Source: Streptomyces sp. NBC_00483 | GTDB taxonomy: Bacteria; Actinomycetota; Actinomycetes; Streptomycetales; Streptomycetaceae | Reading direction: 5' to 3' | Assembly (NCBI RefSeq): GCF_036013745.1 | Contig: NZ_CP107880.1 | Location: 1,798,001 to 1,862,000 of the forward strand | DNA: 64,000 nucleotides | Shown: piece by piece, positions 1-7,805 of the stretch | Layout of the letters: each line of letters opens with the position of its first letter | Position numbering within the stretch: the stretch's first letter is position 1 | Notes under the pieces: generated by a model | Databases searched by the model: none | Seen by the model: the letters and a program-made list of their open reading frames with translations, nothing else | Told to the model about the DNA's origin: nothing | Translations under genes and position numbers: made by a program

Positions 1-2202
1 GGGGAGCCGCCCGCGCCCCGCGGCTTCGCCGTGCAGCTGCGGGTGAACGCGGAGGTCACGGACCCTGACGGTGCGGTGCGCCCGTCGGCGGGGCGGCTCG
101 CGCGCCTCGACGTGCCGACGGGCCCCGGTGTGCGCGTCGACACCGCCGCCCGCACCGGCACCGAACTCGGCACGCGCTACGACTCCCTCCTCGCCAAGGT
201 CGTCGTGCACGCGCCGGCCGGTGACTTCGCGGCGGCGTGCGTGCGGGCGCGGCGGGCGCTCGACGAATTCACGGTGGAGGGCGTGCGGACCGGAATCCCC
301 TTCCTGGCCAGGCTGCTCGACCACCCCGGCTTCACGGCGGGCGGCTTCGACACCGGGTTCGTACAGCGCCACCTCGCGGAGCTCGCACCGCCGGCCGACG
401 CCGCACCGGAAGGCGGCACGGAGCCGGGTACGGTGACCGCACCCATGGCGGGCACGGTCGTCACCGTGGACGCCGAGACCGGCCAACTCGTCGCGGCAGG
501 CGCCACCTTGCTCGTACTGGAAGCGATGAAGATGGAGCACGTGGTGCGCGCCGAGCACGCGGGTGTCGTACGTGCGGTGGGTGCGGAAGTCGGCGAAACA
601 GTCGCCGAGGGCGCCGAGTTGGTGCTCCTCGACGTGACGGAGAGCGGCGCCGCCCAGGAGGACGCGGCCGAGGAGCTCGACCTCGACGCGGTGCGCCCCG
701 ACCTCGCGCAGGTCGTCGCGCGGCACGCCTTCGGCCTGGACGAGAACCGCCCCGAAGCGGTCGCCAAGCGGCATGCGACCGGGCTCCGTACGGCCCGCGA
801 GAACATCGAGGACCTGTGCGACCCGGGGACGTTCACCGAGTACGGCGCGCTCGCGGTGGCCGCGCAGCGGCGGCGCCGCCCGCTGGACGACCTGATCCGC
901 TCGACGCCCGCCGACGGCATGGTCACCGGCACGGGCCGGATCGGCGGCGCGCCCGCGGTCGCGATGTCGTACGACTACACCGTGCTCGCCGGAACGCAGG
1001 GCCACAACAACCACCGCAAGACCGACCGGATGCTGCACCTGGCCGAGGACCGCGGACTGCCCGTCGTGCTGTTCGCGGAGGGCGGCGGGGGCCGGCCCGG
1101 CGACACGGACACGTCGTCGATCGCGGGCCTGGACGTCATGACGTTCCATCAAATGGCGCGGCTCAACGGCAAGGTGCCGCTCGTCGGCATCGCGTCGGGC
1201 CGCTGCTTCGCGGGGAACGCGGCGCTACTCGGCTGCTGCGATGTCATCATCGCGACGCCCGAGGCGAACATCGGCATGGGCGGACCCGCGATGATCGAGG
1301 GCGGCGGCCTCGGCGTGCACCGACCGGAGGACATCGGCCCGCTGTCGGTGCAGGTGCCGAACGGGGTCGTGGACCTCCCGGTCGCCGACGAGGCGGAGGC
1401 GGTGCGCTTGGCCCGCGCCTACCTCTCGTACTTCCAGGGCCCGCAGGCGAGTTGGGAGGCTCCGGACCCGCGACGCCTGCGCCACGCGGTGCCCGAGAAC
1501 CGGCGCCGCGCCTACGACATCCGCGCCGCGATCGAGGGACTCGCCGACACGGACTCGGTGCTCGAACTGCGCCGCGGCTTCGGCGTGGGCGTGATCACGG
1601 CGCTGGTGCGGATCGAAGGCCGTCCGATGGGCCTGGTCGCCAACAACCCGGCGCACCTCGGCGGCGCCGTCGACCGGGACGCCGCGGACAAGGCGGCACA
1701 CTTCCTGCGGCTGTGCGAGGCGTTCGGTCTCCCGGTCGTCTCGCTGTGCGACACACCGGGGTTCATGGTCGGCCCGGACTCCGAACGCACCGCGACGGTA
1801 AGGCAGTTCGCGGACCTGTTCGTGGCGGGCGCCCGCCTCACCACGCCGCTGGTGTGCCTCGTACTGCGCAAGGCATACGGGCTCGGGGCGATGGCCATGA
1901 TGGGCGGTTCGACGCGGGCTCCGCTCGGCACGGCGGCCTGGCCGAGCGGCGAGTTCGGCGGGATGGGCCTGGAGGGCGCGGTACGGCTCGGCTACCGGCG
2001 CGAACTGGAGGCGATCGCCGATCCCGCCGAGCGGGAGCGGGCGTTCGAGGCGCGGGTCGCCGAGATGTACGAGCACGGCAAGGCGGTGAACGCGGCGGCG
2101 GCGCTGGAGATCGACGCGGTCATCGACCCGGCGGACTCAAGGAGTTGGATCATGTCGGCACTGGACGCGCCGACCGTGACCTCAGTCATGCCCGCGCATT
2201 GA
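1..2202 (+). CDS. Fused acyl-CoA carboxylase (biotin carboxylase C-terminus, biotin carrier, carboxyltransferase), 5' partial
   Basis: The reading frame is open from base 1, so the gene begins outside the window. The visible part starts in the C-terminal subdomain of biotin carboxylase. A biotin carrier domain follows, with the EAMKMEH signature; the biotinylated Lys is codon 529-531. A carboxyltransferase domain of about 480 residues comes next, with the typical ENIEDLCDPGTFTEYG opening and glycine-rich oxyanion-hole segments such as GGGGRPGDTD and a GFMVGPDSE region. Family knowledge: such enzymes carboxylate an acyl-CoA using ATP, bicarbonate and biotin; many actinobacteria use separate A and B subunits, whereas here all parts are on one chain. 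The acyl-CoA substrate cannot be read from sequence. The next gene starts 29 nt downstream and is not obviously related. Confidence 0.93.
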   Translation, partial: GEPPAPRGFAVQLRVNAEVTDPDGAVRPSAGRLARLDVPTGPGVRVDTAARTGTELGTRYDSLLAKVVVHAPAGDFAAACVRARRALDEFTVEGVRTGIPFLARLLDHPGFTAGGFDTGFVQRHLAELAPPADAAPEGGTEPGTVTAPMAGTVVTVDAETGQLVAAGATLLVLEAMKMEHVVRAEHAGVVRAVGAEVGETVAEGAELVLLDVTESGAAQEDAAEELDLDAVRPDLAQVVARHAFGLDENRPEAVAKRHATGLRTARENIEDLCDPGTFTEYGALAVAAQRRRRPLDDLIRSTPADGMVTGTGRIGGAPAVAMSYDYTVLAGTQGHNNHRKTDRMLHLAEDRGLPVVLFAEGGGGRPGDTDTSSIAGLDVMTFHQMARLNGKVPLVGIASGRCFAGNAALLGCCDVIIATPEANIGMGGPAMIEGGGLGVHRPEDIGPLSVQVPNGVVDLPVADEAEAVRLARAYLSYFQGPQASWEAPDPRRLRHAVPENRRRAYDIRAAIEGLADTDSVLELRRGFGVGVITALVRIEGRPMGLVANNPAHLGGAVDRDAADKAAHFLRLCEAFGLPVVSLCDTPGFMVGPDSERTATVRQFADLFVAGARLTTPLVCLVLRKAYGLGAMAMMGGSTRAPLGTAAWPSGEFGGMGLEGAVRLGYRRELEAIADPAERERAFEARVAEMYEHGKAVNAAAALEIDAVIDPADSRSWIMSALDAPTVTSVMPAH

Positions 2203-2231
2203 TGCACGCCAAGAGGGGTACTCCGCCGATC

Positions 2232-3299
2232 ATGCGTATCAGTGTGGTGGATGTCGGTTCGAACACCGTGCGCCTCGCGATCGCGGACGCCCGCGACGGG
2301 GCGCCGCTGCCGGTGCACACGGCCAAGCGGCGGTTACGCCTGTCTGAGCTGGTGGACGCCGACCGCAGACTTTGTCCCGAGGCCGTCGAGCGTCTGGTGG
2401 AGGCGGTGCGGGCGGCGGTCGCGGAGGCCGAACGGTGGGGCAGCGACGAGCCGTTCGTCTTCGCCACGGCCATCGTCCGGGACGCGCCGAACCGGGACGA
2501 GGTGCTCGACGCCGTCGAGCAGGGCACCGGGGTGCGGCCCCGGGTGCTGCCCGGCGAGGTGGAGGCCGAGCTGACGTTCCTCGCGGCGCGGCGCTGGATG
2601 GGCTGGCGGGCCGGGCCGCTCGGCGTCCTCGACATCGGCGGCGGCTCGCTCGAGGTCGCCTTCGGGCGTGGTCGGCTGCCCGAGTTCGCGATCTCGCTGC
2701 CGCTCGGGGCGGGGCGACTCACCCGCGAGCATCTGCCGGCCGACGGCTCGCCACCCACGGAGCAGCAGTTGAAGGCCCTGCGGCGCCATGTGCGGCACCA
2801 GCTCAGGGACGTCGCGGCGCGGATCCGCTGGGAGGGGCCGCTGACCGCGGCGGCCACGTCCCGCACGTTCACGCAGCTGGCGCGCCTGTGCGGGGCACCG
2901 CCCGGACGTCATGGTCCTTTCGTGCCACGCCAGTTGAGCCGCAGGGCGCTGGGCTTCGCGGTCACCGAGCTGGCGGCGCTCCCGGCCGATCGCCGCGCGG
3001 AACTGCCCGGCATCTCCGCGCCCCGGGCGTCGCAGTCCCTCGCGGGAGCGCTCGTCGGCCACACGGCGATGAAGCTCATGGGCATCAGCGAGCTCACGGT
3101 CTGCCCGTGGGCGATCCGCGAGGGCATTCTGCTGCGCCACATCGAGGGAGACGTGGGATGGGGCGGTTCGCCGGTACCAGCGCTCCGCCTGGCAGCCGGC
3201 GACACCCCCTCACCCCGCACCGGGGCCACCCCCTGGGGCCTGACCCCCCAAACCCCTCGCCGCCCTACGGGCTCCCCTTCAAACGCCGGCAGGGCTTGA
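2232..3299 (+). CDS. Ppx/GppA family exopolyphosphatase-type phosphatase with a TTA codon
   Basis: The N-terminus MRISVVDVGSNTVRLAIAD is the phosphate-binding motif of the ASKHA-fold Ppx/GppA family, and LDIGGGSLEVAFG near residue 135 is the second phosphate loop. The family hydrolyses polyphosphate or pppGpp. The 355-residue length matches the short actinobacterial form, without the C-terminal HD domain of E. coli Ppx. Codon 35 (2334-2336) is TTA, read by the bldA tRNA in Streptomyces, so translation is probably limited to late growth. The last ~35 codons, after EGDVGWGG, are Pro/Thr-rich and run into a dispersed repeat that provides the TGA stop. The tail therefore looks like read-through into repeat DNA rather than a conserved domain. 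Confidence 0.9.
   Translation: MRISVVDVGSNTVRLAIADARDGAPLPVHTAKRRLRLSELVDADRRLCPEAVERLVEAVRAAVAEAERWGSDEPFVFATAIVRDAPNRDEVLDAVEQGTGVRPRVLPGEVEAELTFLAARRWMGWRAGPLGVLDIGGGSLEVAFGRGRLPEFAISLPLGAGRLTREHLPADGSPPTEQQLKALRRHVRHQLRDVAARIRWEGPLTAAATSRTFTQLARLCGAPPGRHGPFVPRQLSRRALGFAVTELAALPADRRAELPGISAPRASQSLAGALVGHTAMKLMGISELTVCPWAIREGILLRHIEGDVGWGGSPVPALRLAAGDTPSPRTGATPWGLTPQTPRRPTGSPSNAGRA
3270..3299. repeat. Dispersed GC-rich repeat, copy 1 (3' end of the ppx-like gene)
   Basis: This segment carries TTCAAACGCCGGCAGGGCTTGA. It matches the core CCTCAAACGCCGGCGGGGCT seen in inverted form at 23,095 and direct form at 24,500, so it is a partial, diverged copy of the same element. The coding frame of the upstream phosphatase gene ends inside it. 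Confidence 0.55.
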
Positions 3300-3397
3300 C
3301 CGGACCGACCGCCCTCCTGGTTTCCAACAGCACTGACATGAGGCCGAATTGGCCATTTGATGGTTCTAAATGAGCAGACCGAGGGTCCGAACGGGAC

Positions 3398-3403
3398 TAC
3401 CGT
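3398..3403 (+). promoter_or_regulatory. Possible -10 box for a short-leader or leaderless monooxygenase transcript
   Basis: TACCGT fits the TAnnnT -10 pattern and ends 8 nt before the ATG at 3412. No Shine-Dalgarno sequence precedes that ATG, which agrees with a leaderless transcript. No good -35 box is seen. Confidence 0.3.
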
Positions 3404-3411
3404 CCTGCCCC

Positions 3412-4473
3412 ATGACGAACACCACGGTCCTCATCTCGGGCGCCGGTGTCGCGGGCGCCGCCCTCGGACACTTCCTGCATCGCGACGGCTACGACGTCAC
3501 CGTCGTCGAGCGCGCCCCCGGCCTGCGCGGCAGCGGTTACGCCGTGGACTTCCGCGGCGCCGCCTTCGATGTCCTCGACGAACTCGGCATCCTGGACGAG
3601 ATCCGCGGCCACGACACCGCGATGCGCGGCACCGTGCTGGTCGACGCGGACGGTGCCGAAATGGGCCGGCTGCCCGCCGAGACGTTCGCCGGTGAACTGG
3701 AGGTCCCCAAACCCGAGCTGACCAGGATCCTGCACCGCCTCACCGAACCCGAACTCGCCTACGTCTTCGACGACTCCATCACCACGCTCGCCCAGCACGA
3801 CGACGGTGTCGCCGTCGAGTTCGAGCACGGGGCGCCCCGGACCTTCGACCTGGTGGTCGGTGCGGACGGACTCTTCTCCAAGGCCCGTCGACTGGCCTTC
3901 GGCCCCCACGAGGAAGCGCTGCGTCACCTGGGCATGTCGGGCGCCGGGTTCACCGCCGACAACATTCTCGGCCTCGACCACAGCGGGGTACTGCAGACCG
4001 GCGACGGCACCGCCATCTACGCGTTCAGCGGCGCCGACGCCGACCAGATGTCAGTGAGCCTGTCGTTCGCAACCGACGCGCCCGCCCTGGATCGCCGCCC
4101 GCGTTCCGAGCAGGAGGAGGCCCTGAAGGGCGCGTTCGCAGGGGCCGGCTGGGTCGCGCCCGAGCTGCTGAAGGCGATGTCGGCCGCCGACGACTTCTAC
4201 TTCTCCTCCTCCACCCAGGTCCACCTGGACGCCTGGTCGACCGGACGGGTCGTCCTCGTCGGCGACGCCGGATACTGCGCCGCACCGACCGCCGGCATGG
4301 GTACCTCACAAGCCTTGATCGGCGCCCGCACCCTGGCCCGGCAGCTCGCCGCGGCCGACGGCGACCACCCCACCGCGTTCACCGCCTACGAGGCCGAACT
4401 ACGCCCGTACGTGCGGGAAAACCAAGTGAAGGGCCAGGAGGGCGCCGCAGCCTTCGGCGGCCGCGACGAGTGA
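3412..4473 (+). CDS. FAD-dependent monooxygenase (p-hydroxybenzoate hydroxylase / UbiH-like)
   Basis: The protein (353 aa) has the three family landmarks. An N-terminal Rossmann dinucleotide motif GAGVAGAALG follows directly after the start, a central VVGADGLFSKAR (DG motif) lies near residue 155, and a C-terminal VLVGDAGYCAAPTAGMGTSQ (GD motif) binds the FAD ribityl chain. Members use NAD(P)H and O2 to hydroxylate small aromatics, or to modify polyketides or tetracycline-like drugs; the substrate is not predictable here. An in-frame ATG lies at 3370, but starting there would add 14 residues before the beta strand that normally opens the fold, so 3412 is preferred. The gene stands alone between two non-homologous units. 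Confidence 0.9.
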   Translation: MTNTTVLISGAGVAGAALGHFLHRDGYDVTVVERAPGLRGSGYAVDFRGAAFDVLDELGILDEIRGHDTAMRGTVLVDADGAEMGRLPAETFAGELEVPKPELTRILHRLTEPELAYVFDDSITTLAQHDDGVAVEFEHGAPRTFDLVVGADGLFSKARRLAFGPHEEALRHLGMSGAGFTADNILGLDHSGVLQTGDGTAIYAFSGADADQMSVSLSFATDAPALDRRPRSEQEEALKGAFAGAGWVAPELLKAMSAADDFYFSSSTQVHLDAWSTGRVVLVGDAGYCAAPTAGMGTSQALIGARTLARQLAAADGDHPTAFTAYEAELRPYVRENQVKGQEGAAAFGGRDE

Positions 4474-4626
4474 CCTCTACGGTGCCGGCCAGACCGGCCC
4501 CGCCTTGGGCGGCAGGGTGGGCAAGGCGGGAACCGGCGCGGCCGGAACCGGCAGGGACCGTGCCGCGGATCGGTGCCGCATGGGTCAGCCCCGACACCCG
4601 GCCGACGTCAAGCGCAGCGGGACCGC

Positions 4627-5673
4627 TCAGCCCACCCCCCGTACCAGCTCGATCGCCCGCCCCAGCGTCGCCAGCCGCGCGTCCACCGTGTCTCCGGCCG
4701 GGTACAGCCGCACCGTGTCCACCCCCGCGTCCCGCCACACCTTCAAGCGGTCCCGCACCATGTCCTCCGTGCCGATGAGCGTCGTGGCGAGGACCATGTC
4801 GTCGGTGACCAGGGCGGCCGCCCCCTCGCGGTCGCCGGCCTGCCAGCGTTCGCGGACCGCCGCGGCGACGTCGGCCCAACCCTGCCTGCTGTACGCCTGG
4901 TTGTAGAAATTGGTCGAGGCGGAGCCCATGCCGCCGAGGCTGAAGGCGAGCTCCTTCTTCCGGCTGCCCACCACCGCGGCCAGCTCCTCCTCGTCCTCGA
5001 CGAAGTTCACCTCCGCCCCCTGGCAGATGTCGAGGTCGGCCCTGGTCCGCCCGGACGCCGCGAGCCCGGCGTCCAAGTGGTCGAAGTACGCCTCCTTGGC
5101 TCCCTCGGGCACGAAACTCGTCCCGAGCCACCCGTCGGCGACCTCCCCGGTGAGCCGCAGCATCTTCGGCGACAACGTGGCCAGGTAGATGGGAAGTTCG
5201 TGCTCCGCCCGCATCGACAGCCGCATCGGCTTCGCATCGCCACCGGGCAACGGCAGCGTGAACTCCCGCCCCTCGTAGGCAAGTTTCTCGCCCGTCGCCG
5301 CCATCCGAACGATCTCGACCGTCTCCCGCATCCGGCCCAACGGCCGCGCGAACGGCACCCCGTGCAGCCCCTCGATCACCTGCGGCCCGGACGGACCGAG
5401 CCCGAGGAGGAAGCGGCCCTCGGAGATGTTCGACAGCGTGATCGCCGCGCGCGCGATGGCCGCCGGAGTGCGGGTCGCGAGCTGGATGATGCCGGAGCCG
5501 AGCAGCATCCGCTCGGTGCGCGCCGCCAAGTACCCCAGCGGGGACGGCGCTTCGGAGCCCCAGGCCTCCGCGACCCAGCAGATGTCCAGCCCAAGACGCT
5601 CGGCCTCGGTGACGAAGTCGACGGTCTCCCGCCAGTTCCCGCCGGACGCCTCGATGGTGGTCGACGTACGCAT
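4627..5673 (-). CDS. LLM class F420-dependent oxidoreductase (luciferase-like TIM barrel)
   Basis: The 348-residue product shows the luciferase-like monooxygenase fold. It opens with ETVDFVTEAERLGLDICWVAE, followed by TPAAIARAAITLSNISEGRFLLGLGPSGPQ, which is typical of actinobacterial F420-dependent members. The C-terminal GTEDMVRDRLKVWRDAGVDTVRLYP is also characteristic. Family members transfer hydride from reduced F420 or FMN to varied substrates. Its start codon overlaps the stop codon of the upstream SRPBCC gene as TGATG, so the two are translationally coupled. The physiological substrate is unknown. Confidence 0.88.
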   Translation of the reverse strand: MRTSTTIEASGGNWRETVDFVTEAERLGLDICWVAEAWGSEAPSPLGYLAARTERMLLGSGIIQLATRTPAAIARAAITLSNISEGRFLLGLGPSGPQVIEGLHGVPFARPLGRMRETVEIVRMAATGEKLAYEGREFTLPLPGGDAKPMRLSMRAEHELPIYLATLSPKMLRLTGEVADGWLGTSFVPEGAKEAYFDHLDAGLAASGRTRADLDICQGAEVNFVEDEEELAAVVGSRKKELAFSLGGMGSASTNFYNQAYSRQGWADVAAAVRERWQAGDREGAAALVTDDMVLATTLIGTEDMVRDRLKVWRDAGVDTVRLYPAGDTVDARLATLGRAIELVRGVG

Positions 5674-6185
5674 CAGGCAGCCGCCCCTTCCGCGAGGTCC
5701 TTCAGGGCGTCGAGCGTGGCGGTCATGCCCTGCTCGAACTCCTTCAGCCGGACGTGGACGATCTTCTGCTCCTTCTCCGGCATCCGGTCGATCGCGAAGG
5801 AGAGGCCCGAGCGGCCCGGCCCCATCCGCACCCACTGGGCCAGCTCCGTCGCCCCGTCGTCCAGCGCGTCGAGGGTGAACCGCCAGACGGCGCTGGGAAC
5901 TTCGGGGTCGGAGACCGCCCACGCGAACACGCGCGGCGCCGTGCACTCGACGACGTACGAGGTGGTCTCCCACGCGCCGAACGCCTCGTGCCGATTGCGT
6001 CCCACGAACCGGGCGCCCACACCGCGCTCCTCGCCGAGCCACTCGGCGGACTGCAACTCGGCGCTGAACCGCGGCATGAGGCCGATGTCCGTCACCAGCT
6101 CCCACACCCGCTCCGGCGACGCCTCGATCCTGCGCCGCACCTCGACGGTCGGGGTGTCCGCATAGCGCGCGCCCGTCCACTCCAT
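5673..6185 (-). CDS. SRPBCC family (START/Bet v1-like) protein
   Basis: The 170-residue protein has the SRPBCC pattern: an N-terminal strand and helix TPTVEVRRRIEASPERVWELVTDIGLMPRFSAELQSAEW, an antiparallel sheet, and a long C-terminal helix VRLKEFEQGMTATLDALKDLAEGA. Such proteins bind hydrophobic ligands or act as aromatase/cyclase-like enzymes. The start at 6185 is chosen because a GAGAGAGG ribosome site lies about 9 nt upstream; a further in-frame Met at 6221 lacks one. It is the first gene of a two-gene operon with the LLM oxidoreductase and may supply or bind that enzyme's substrate (inference). Confidence 0.82.
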   Translation of the reverse strand: MEWTGARYADTPTVEVRRRIEASPERVWELVTDIGLMPRFSAELQSAEWLGEERGVGARFVGRNRHEAFGAWETTSYVVECTAPRVFAWAVSDPEVPSAVWRFTLDALDDGATELAQWVRMGPGRSGLSFAIDRMPEKEQKIVHVRLKEFEQGMTATLDALKDLAEGAAA

Positions 6186-6246
6186 CGTGGCCCACCTCTC
6201 TCTCGTATCGGCTCGAAGCATGAGAGTTTCGTAGTTGGACTCACCA

Positions 6247-6252
6247 CGTCAA
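6247..6252 (-). promoter_or_regulatory. Possible -35 box of the SRPBCC/LLM operon
   Basis: On the minus strand TTGACG is followed 18 nt later by AACTCT, a weak nAnnnT -10, about 38 nt before the SRPBCC start. Only the -35 element is convincing. Confidence 0.3.
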
Positions 6253-6281
6253 GGGGGGTGCGGGCCCCTGCGGGGATCCGT

Positions 6282-6779
6282 TCAGCGGGTGAAGCGCGCC
6301 GCGATGTCCGGGCGCCGCGCGAGCTTCTCGGGGTAGCCGGGGCCCATCCGCGCGTGGGTGTCCTCGGCGGTCATCGGCTCGCCGCAGTGCCCGCACACGA
6401 CCTCCGCCTCGGTGGCATGACCGCACCGGTCGTGTTCGAAGACGACGGGCGCGCCCTCCTCGCCGGACAGCCAGCGATTGCCCCAGGCGTTCATCGCGGC
6501 GAGGACGCCGAAGAAATCGCGCCCCTTCTCCGTCAGGACGTAGTCGTGCCGCACCGGAGCACTGTCATAGGCCCGCTTCTCCATCAGCCCCGCCTCGACC
6601 AGCCGCCGCAGCCGCTCCGCCAGAGTCGTCCGGGCGATACCGAGCTCCTGCTGGAACACGTCGAACCGGGTGATGCCGTAGAACGCCTCGCGCAGCACGA
6701 GCGGCGTCCACCAGTCCCCCAGGAGGTCCATGGTGCGGGCGATGGAGCAGGGCCAGTCGGCAAAGGAAGTGCGCCTCAT
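6282..6779 (-). CDS. HxlR family winged-helix transcriptional regulator
   Basis: The 165-residue protein matches HxlR regulators: CSIARTMDLLGDWWTPLVLREAFYGITRFDVFQQELGIARTTLAERLRRLVEAGLMEKR, then DYVLTEKGRDFFGVLAAMNAWGNRW. A conserved Cys sits before the first helix, as in redox- or quinone-sensing members. The C-terminal extension has a CGHCGEPM segment that could bind a metal or add redox sensitivity (inference). It lies just upstream of the SRPBCC/LLM operon on the same strand, and that operon is its most likely target along with its own promoter. Confidence 0.88.
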   Translation of the reverse strand: MRRTSFADWPCSIARTMDLLGDWWTPLVLREAFYGITRFDVFQQELGIARTTLAERLRRLVEAGLMEKRAYDSAPVRHDYVLTEKGRDFFGVLAAMNAWGNRWLSGEEGAPVVFEHDRCGHATEAEVVCGHCGEPMTAEDTHARMGPGYPEKLARRPDIAARFTR

Positions 6780-6947
6780 GCCGTCAGGATACGAAGGGTC
6801 TGCAAGTAGGTCCGTTTACGAGACGGAGCCGGTCACCACCGCCCGACATCGGGAGTGACGTTCACCATGAACAGCGCGAGCCCATTGTGAAGGGGCCCCG
6901 TACCTGATCACCTAAAGGTTCGACAACGCACCGAGCAGGAGGCCCCG

Positions 6948-7805
6948 TTGTTCGCTTCCGTGGACGAAGTCACCACGCGCCTGGCCGGGACCGGCTATCT
7001 GGCCTCGCCCGCCGTGGCGACCACCGTCTTCCTGGCCGCCAAGCTCGGCAAGCCACTGCTCGTCGAGGGCCCGGCCGGCGTCGGCAAGACGGAACTCGCG
7101 AAGGCGGTGGCCGCGATCAGCGACGCCCGCCTGATCCGCCTCCAGTGCTACGAGGGCGTGGACGAGAGCCGCGCGCTCTACGAGTGGAACCACGCCAAGC
7201 AGCTGCTGCGCATCACGGCGGGCCGCGACGAGACCTGGGACCAGACCCGTACGGACATCTTCAGCGAGGAGTACCTCCTCTCGCGCCCGCTCCTGACCGC
7301 GATCCGCGGCGAGGACGCCAAGGTCCTCCTCATCGACGAGATGGACAAGGCGGACGTAGAAGTAGAAGGTCTCCTCCTCGAAGTCCTCTCCGACTTCCAG
7401 GTGACCGTCCCCGAGCTGGGCACCATCGCCGCCACCCGGCGCCCCTTCGTGGTCCTCACCTCCAACGCGAGCCGCGAACTGTCGGAGGCGCTGCGCCGCC
7501 GCTGCCTCTTCCTCCACATCGGCTTCCCCGAGGAGGAGTTGGAGCGCCGCATCGTCGCCCTGAAGGTGCCCGAGCTCGACGCGGTGCTCGCCGAGTCCCT
7601 CGTACGGGTCGTGGGTGCGCTGCGCGCGATGGATCTGCGCAAGGTGCCCTCGGTCGCGGAGACGGTGGACTGGGCGCGCACGCTGCTGGCGCTCGGCGCG
7701 GACCGCCTGGACGAGGAGGTCGTACGGGCGTCCCTCGGCGTCGTCCTCAAGCATCAGGAGGACGTGAACACGGCAGCGGCGAAGCTCGACCTGGACGCGG
7801 TGTGA
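6948..7805 (+). CDS. MoxR-type AAA+ ATPase (CoxD-like)
   Basis: The protein (285 aa) has a Walker A GPAGVGKT at residues 41-48, a Walker B VLLIDEMDKA near 126-135, a sensor-1 segment FVVLTSNASRELSEALRRRCLF, and the MoxR arginine finger region. The start codon is TTG, supported by AGGAGG five nt upstream. MoxR ATPases work with a von Willebrand A partner as chaperones that insert metal or cofactor or activate target complexes. The partner gene follows with a GTGA overlap. CoxD/CoxE pairs mature molybdenum hydroxylases, and this window encodes such an enzyme at 18.5-22.2 kb, so a functional link is plausible but not shown. Confidence 0.92.
   Translation: MFASVDEVTTRLAGTGYLASPAVATTVFLAAKLGKPLLVEGPAGVGKTELAKAVAAISDARLIRLQCYEGVDESRALYEWNHAKQLLRITAGRDETWDQTRTDIFSEEYLLSRPLLTAIRGEDAKVLLIDEMDKADVEVEGLLLEVLSDFQVTVPELGTIAATRRPFVVLTSNASRELSEALRRRCLFLHIGFPEEELERRIVALKVPELDAVLAESLVRVVGALRAMDLRKVPSVAETVDWARTLLALGADRLDEEVVRASLGVVLKHQEDVNTAAAKLDLDAV

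Noticed and set aside
237..2231. Frame continuous with the ppx-like gene across the carboxylase gene
   Set aside because: It is an Arg-rich shadow frame; Ppx motifs begin exactly at the ATG at 2232.
3342..3359. GGCCGAATTGGCC and CCATTTGATGG as an operator for the monooxygenase gene
   Set aside because: Arms are only 4 bp and no regulator gene is adjacent; too weak to call.
5674..6195. Upstream extension of the LLM oxidoreductase frame
   Set aside because: The region is the SRPBCC gene in another frame; the TGATG junction at 5673 defines the start.
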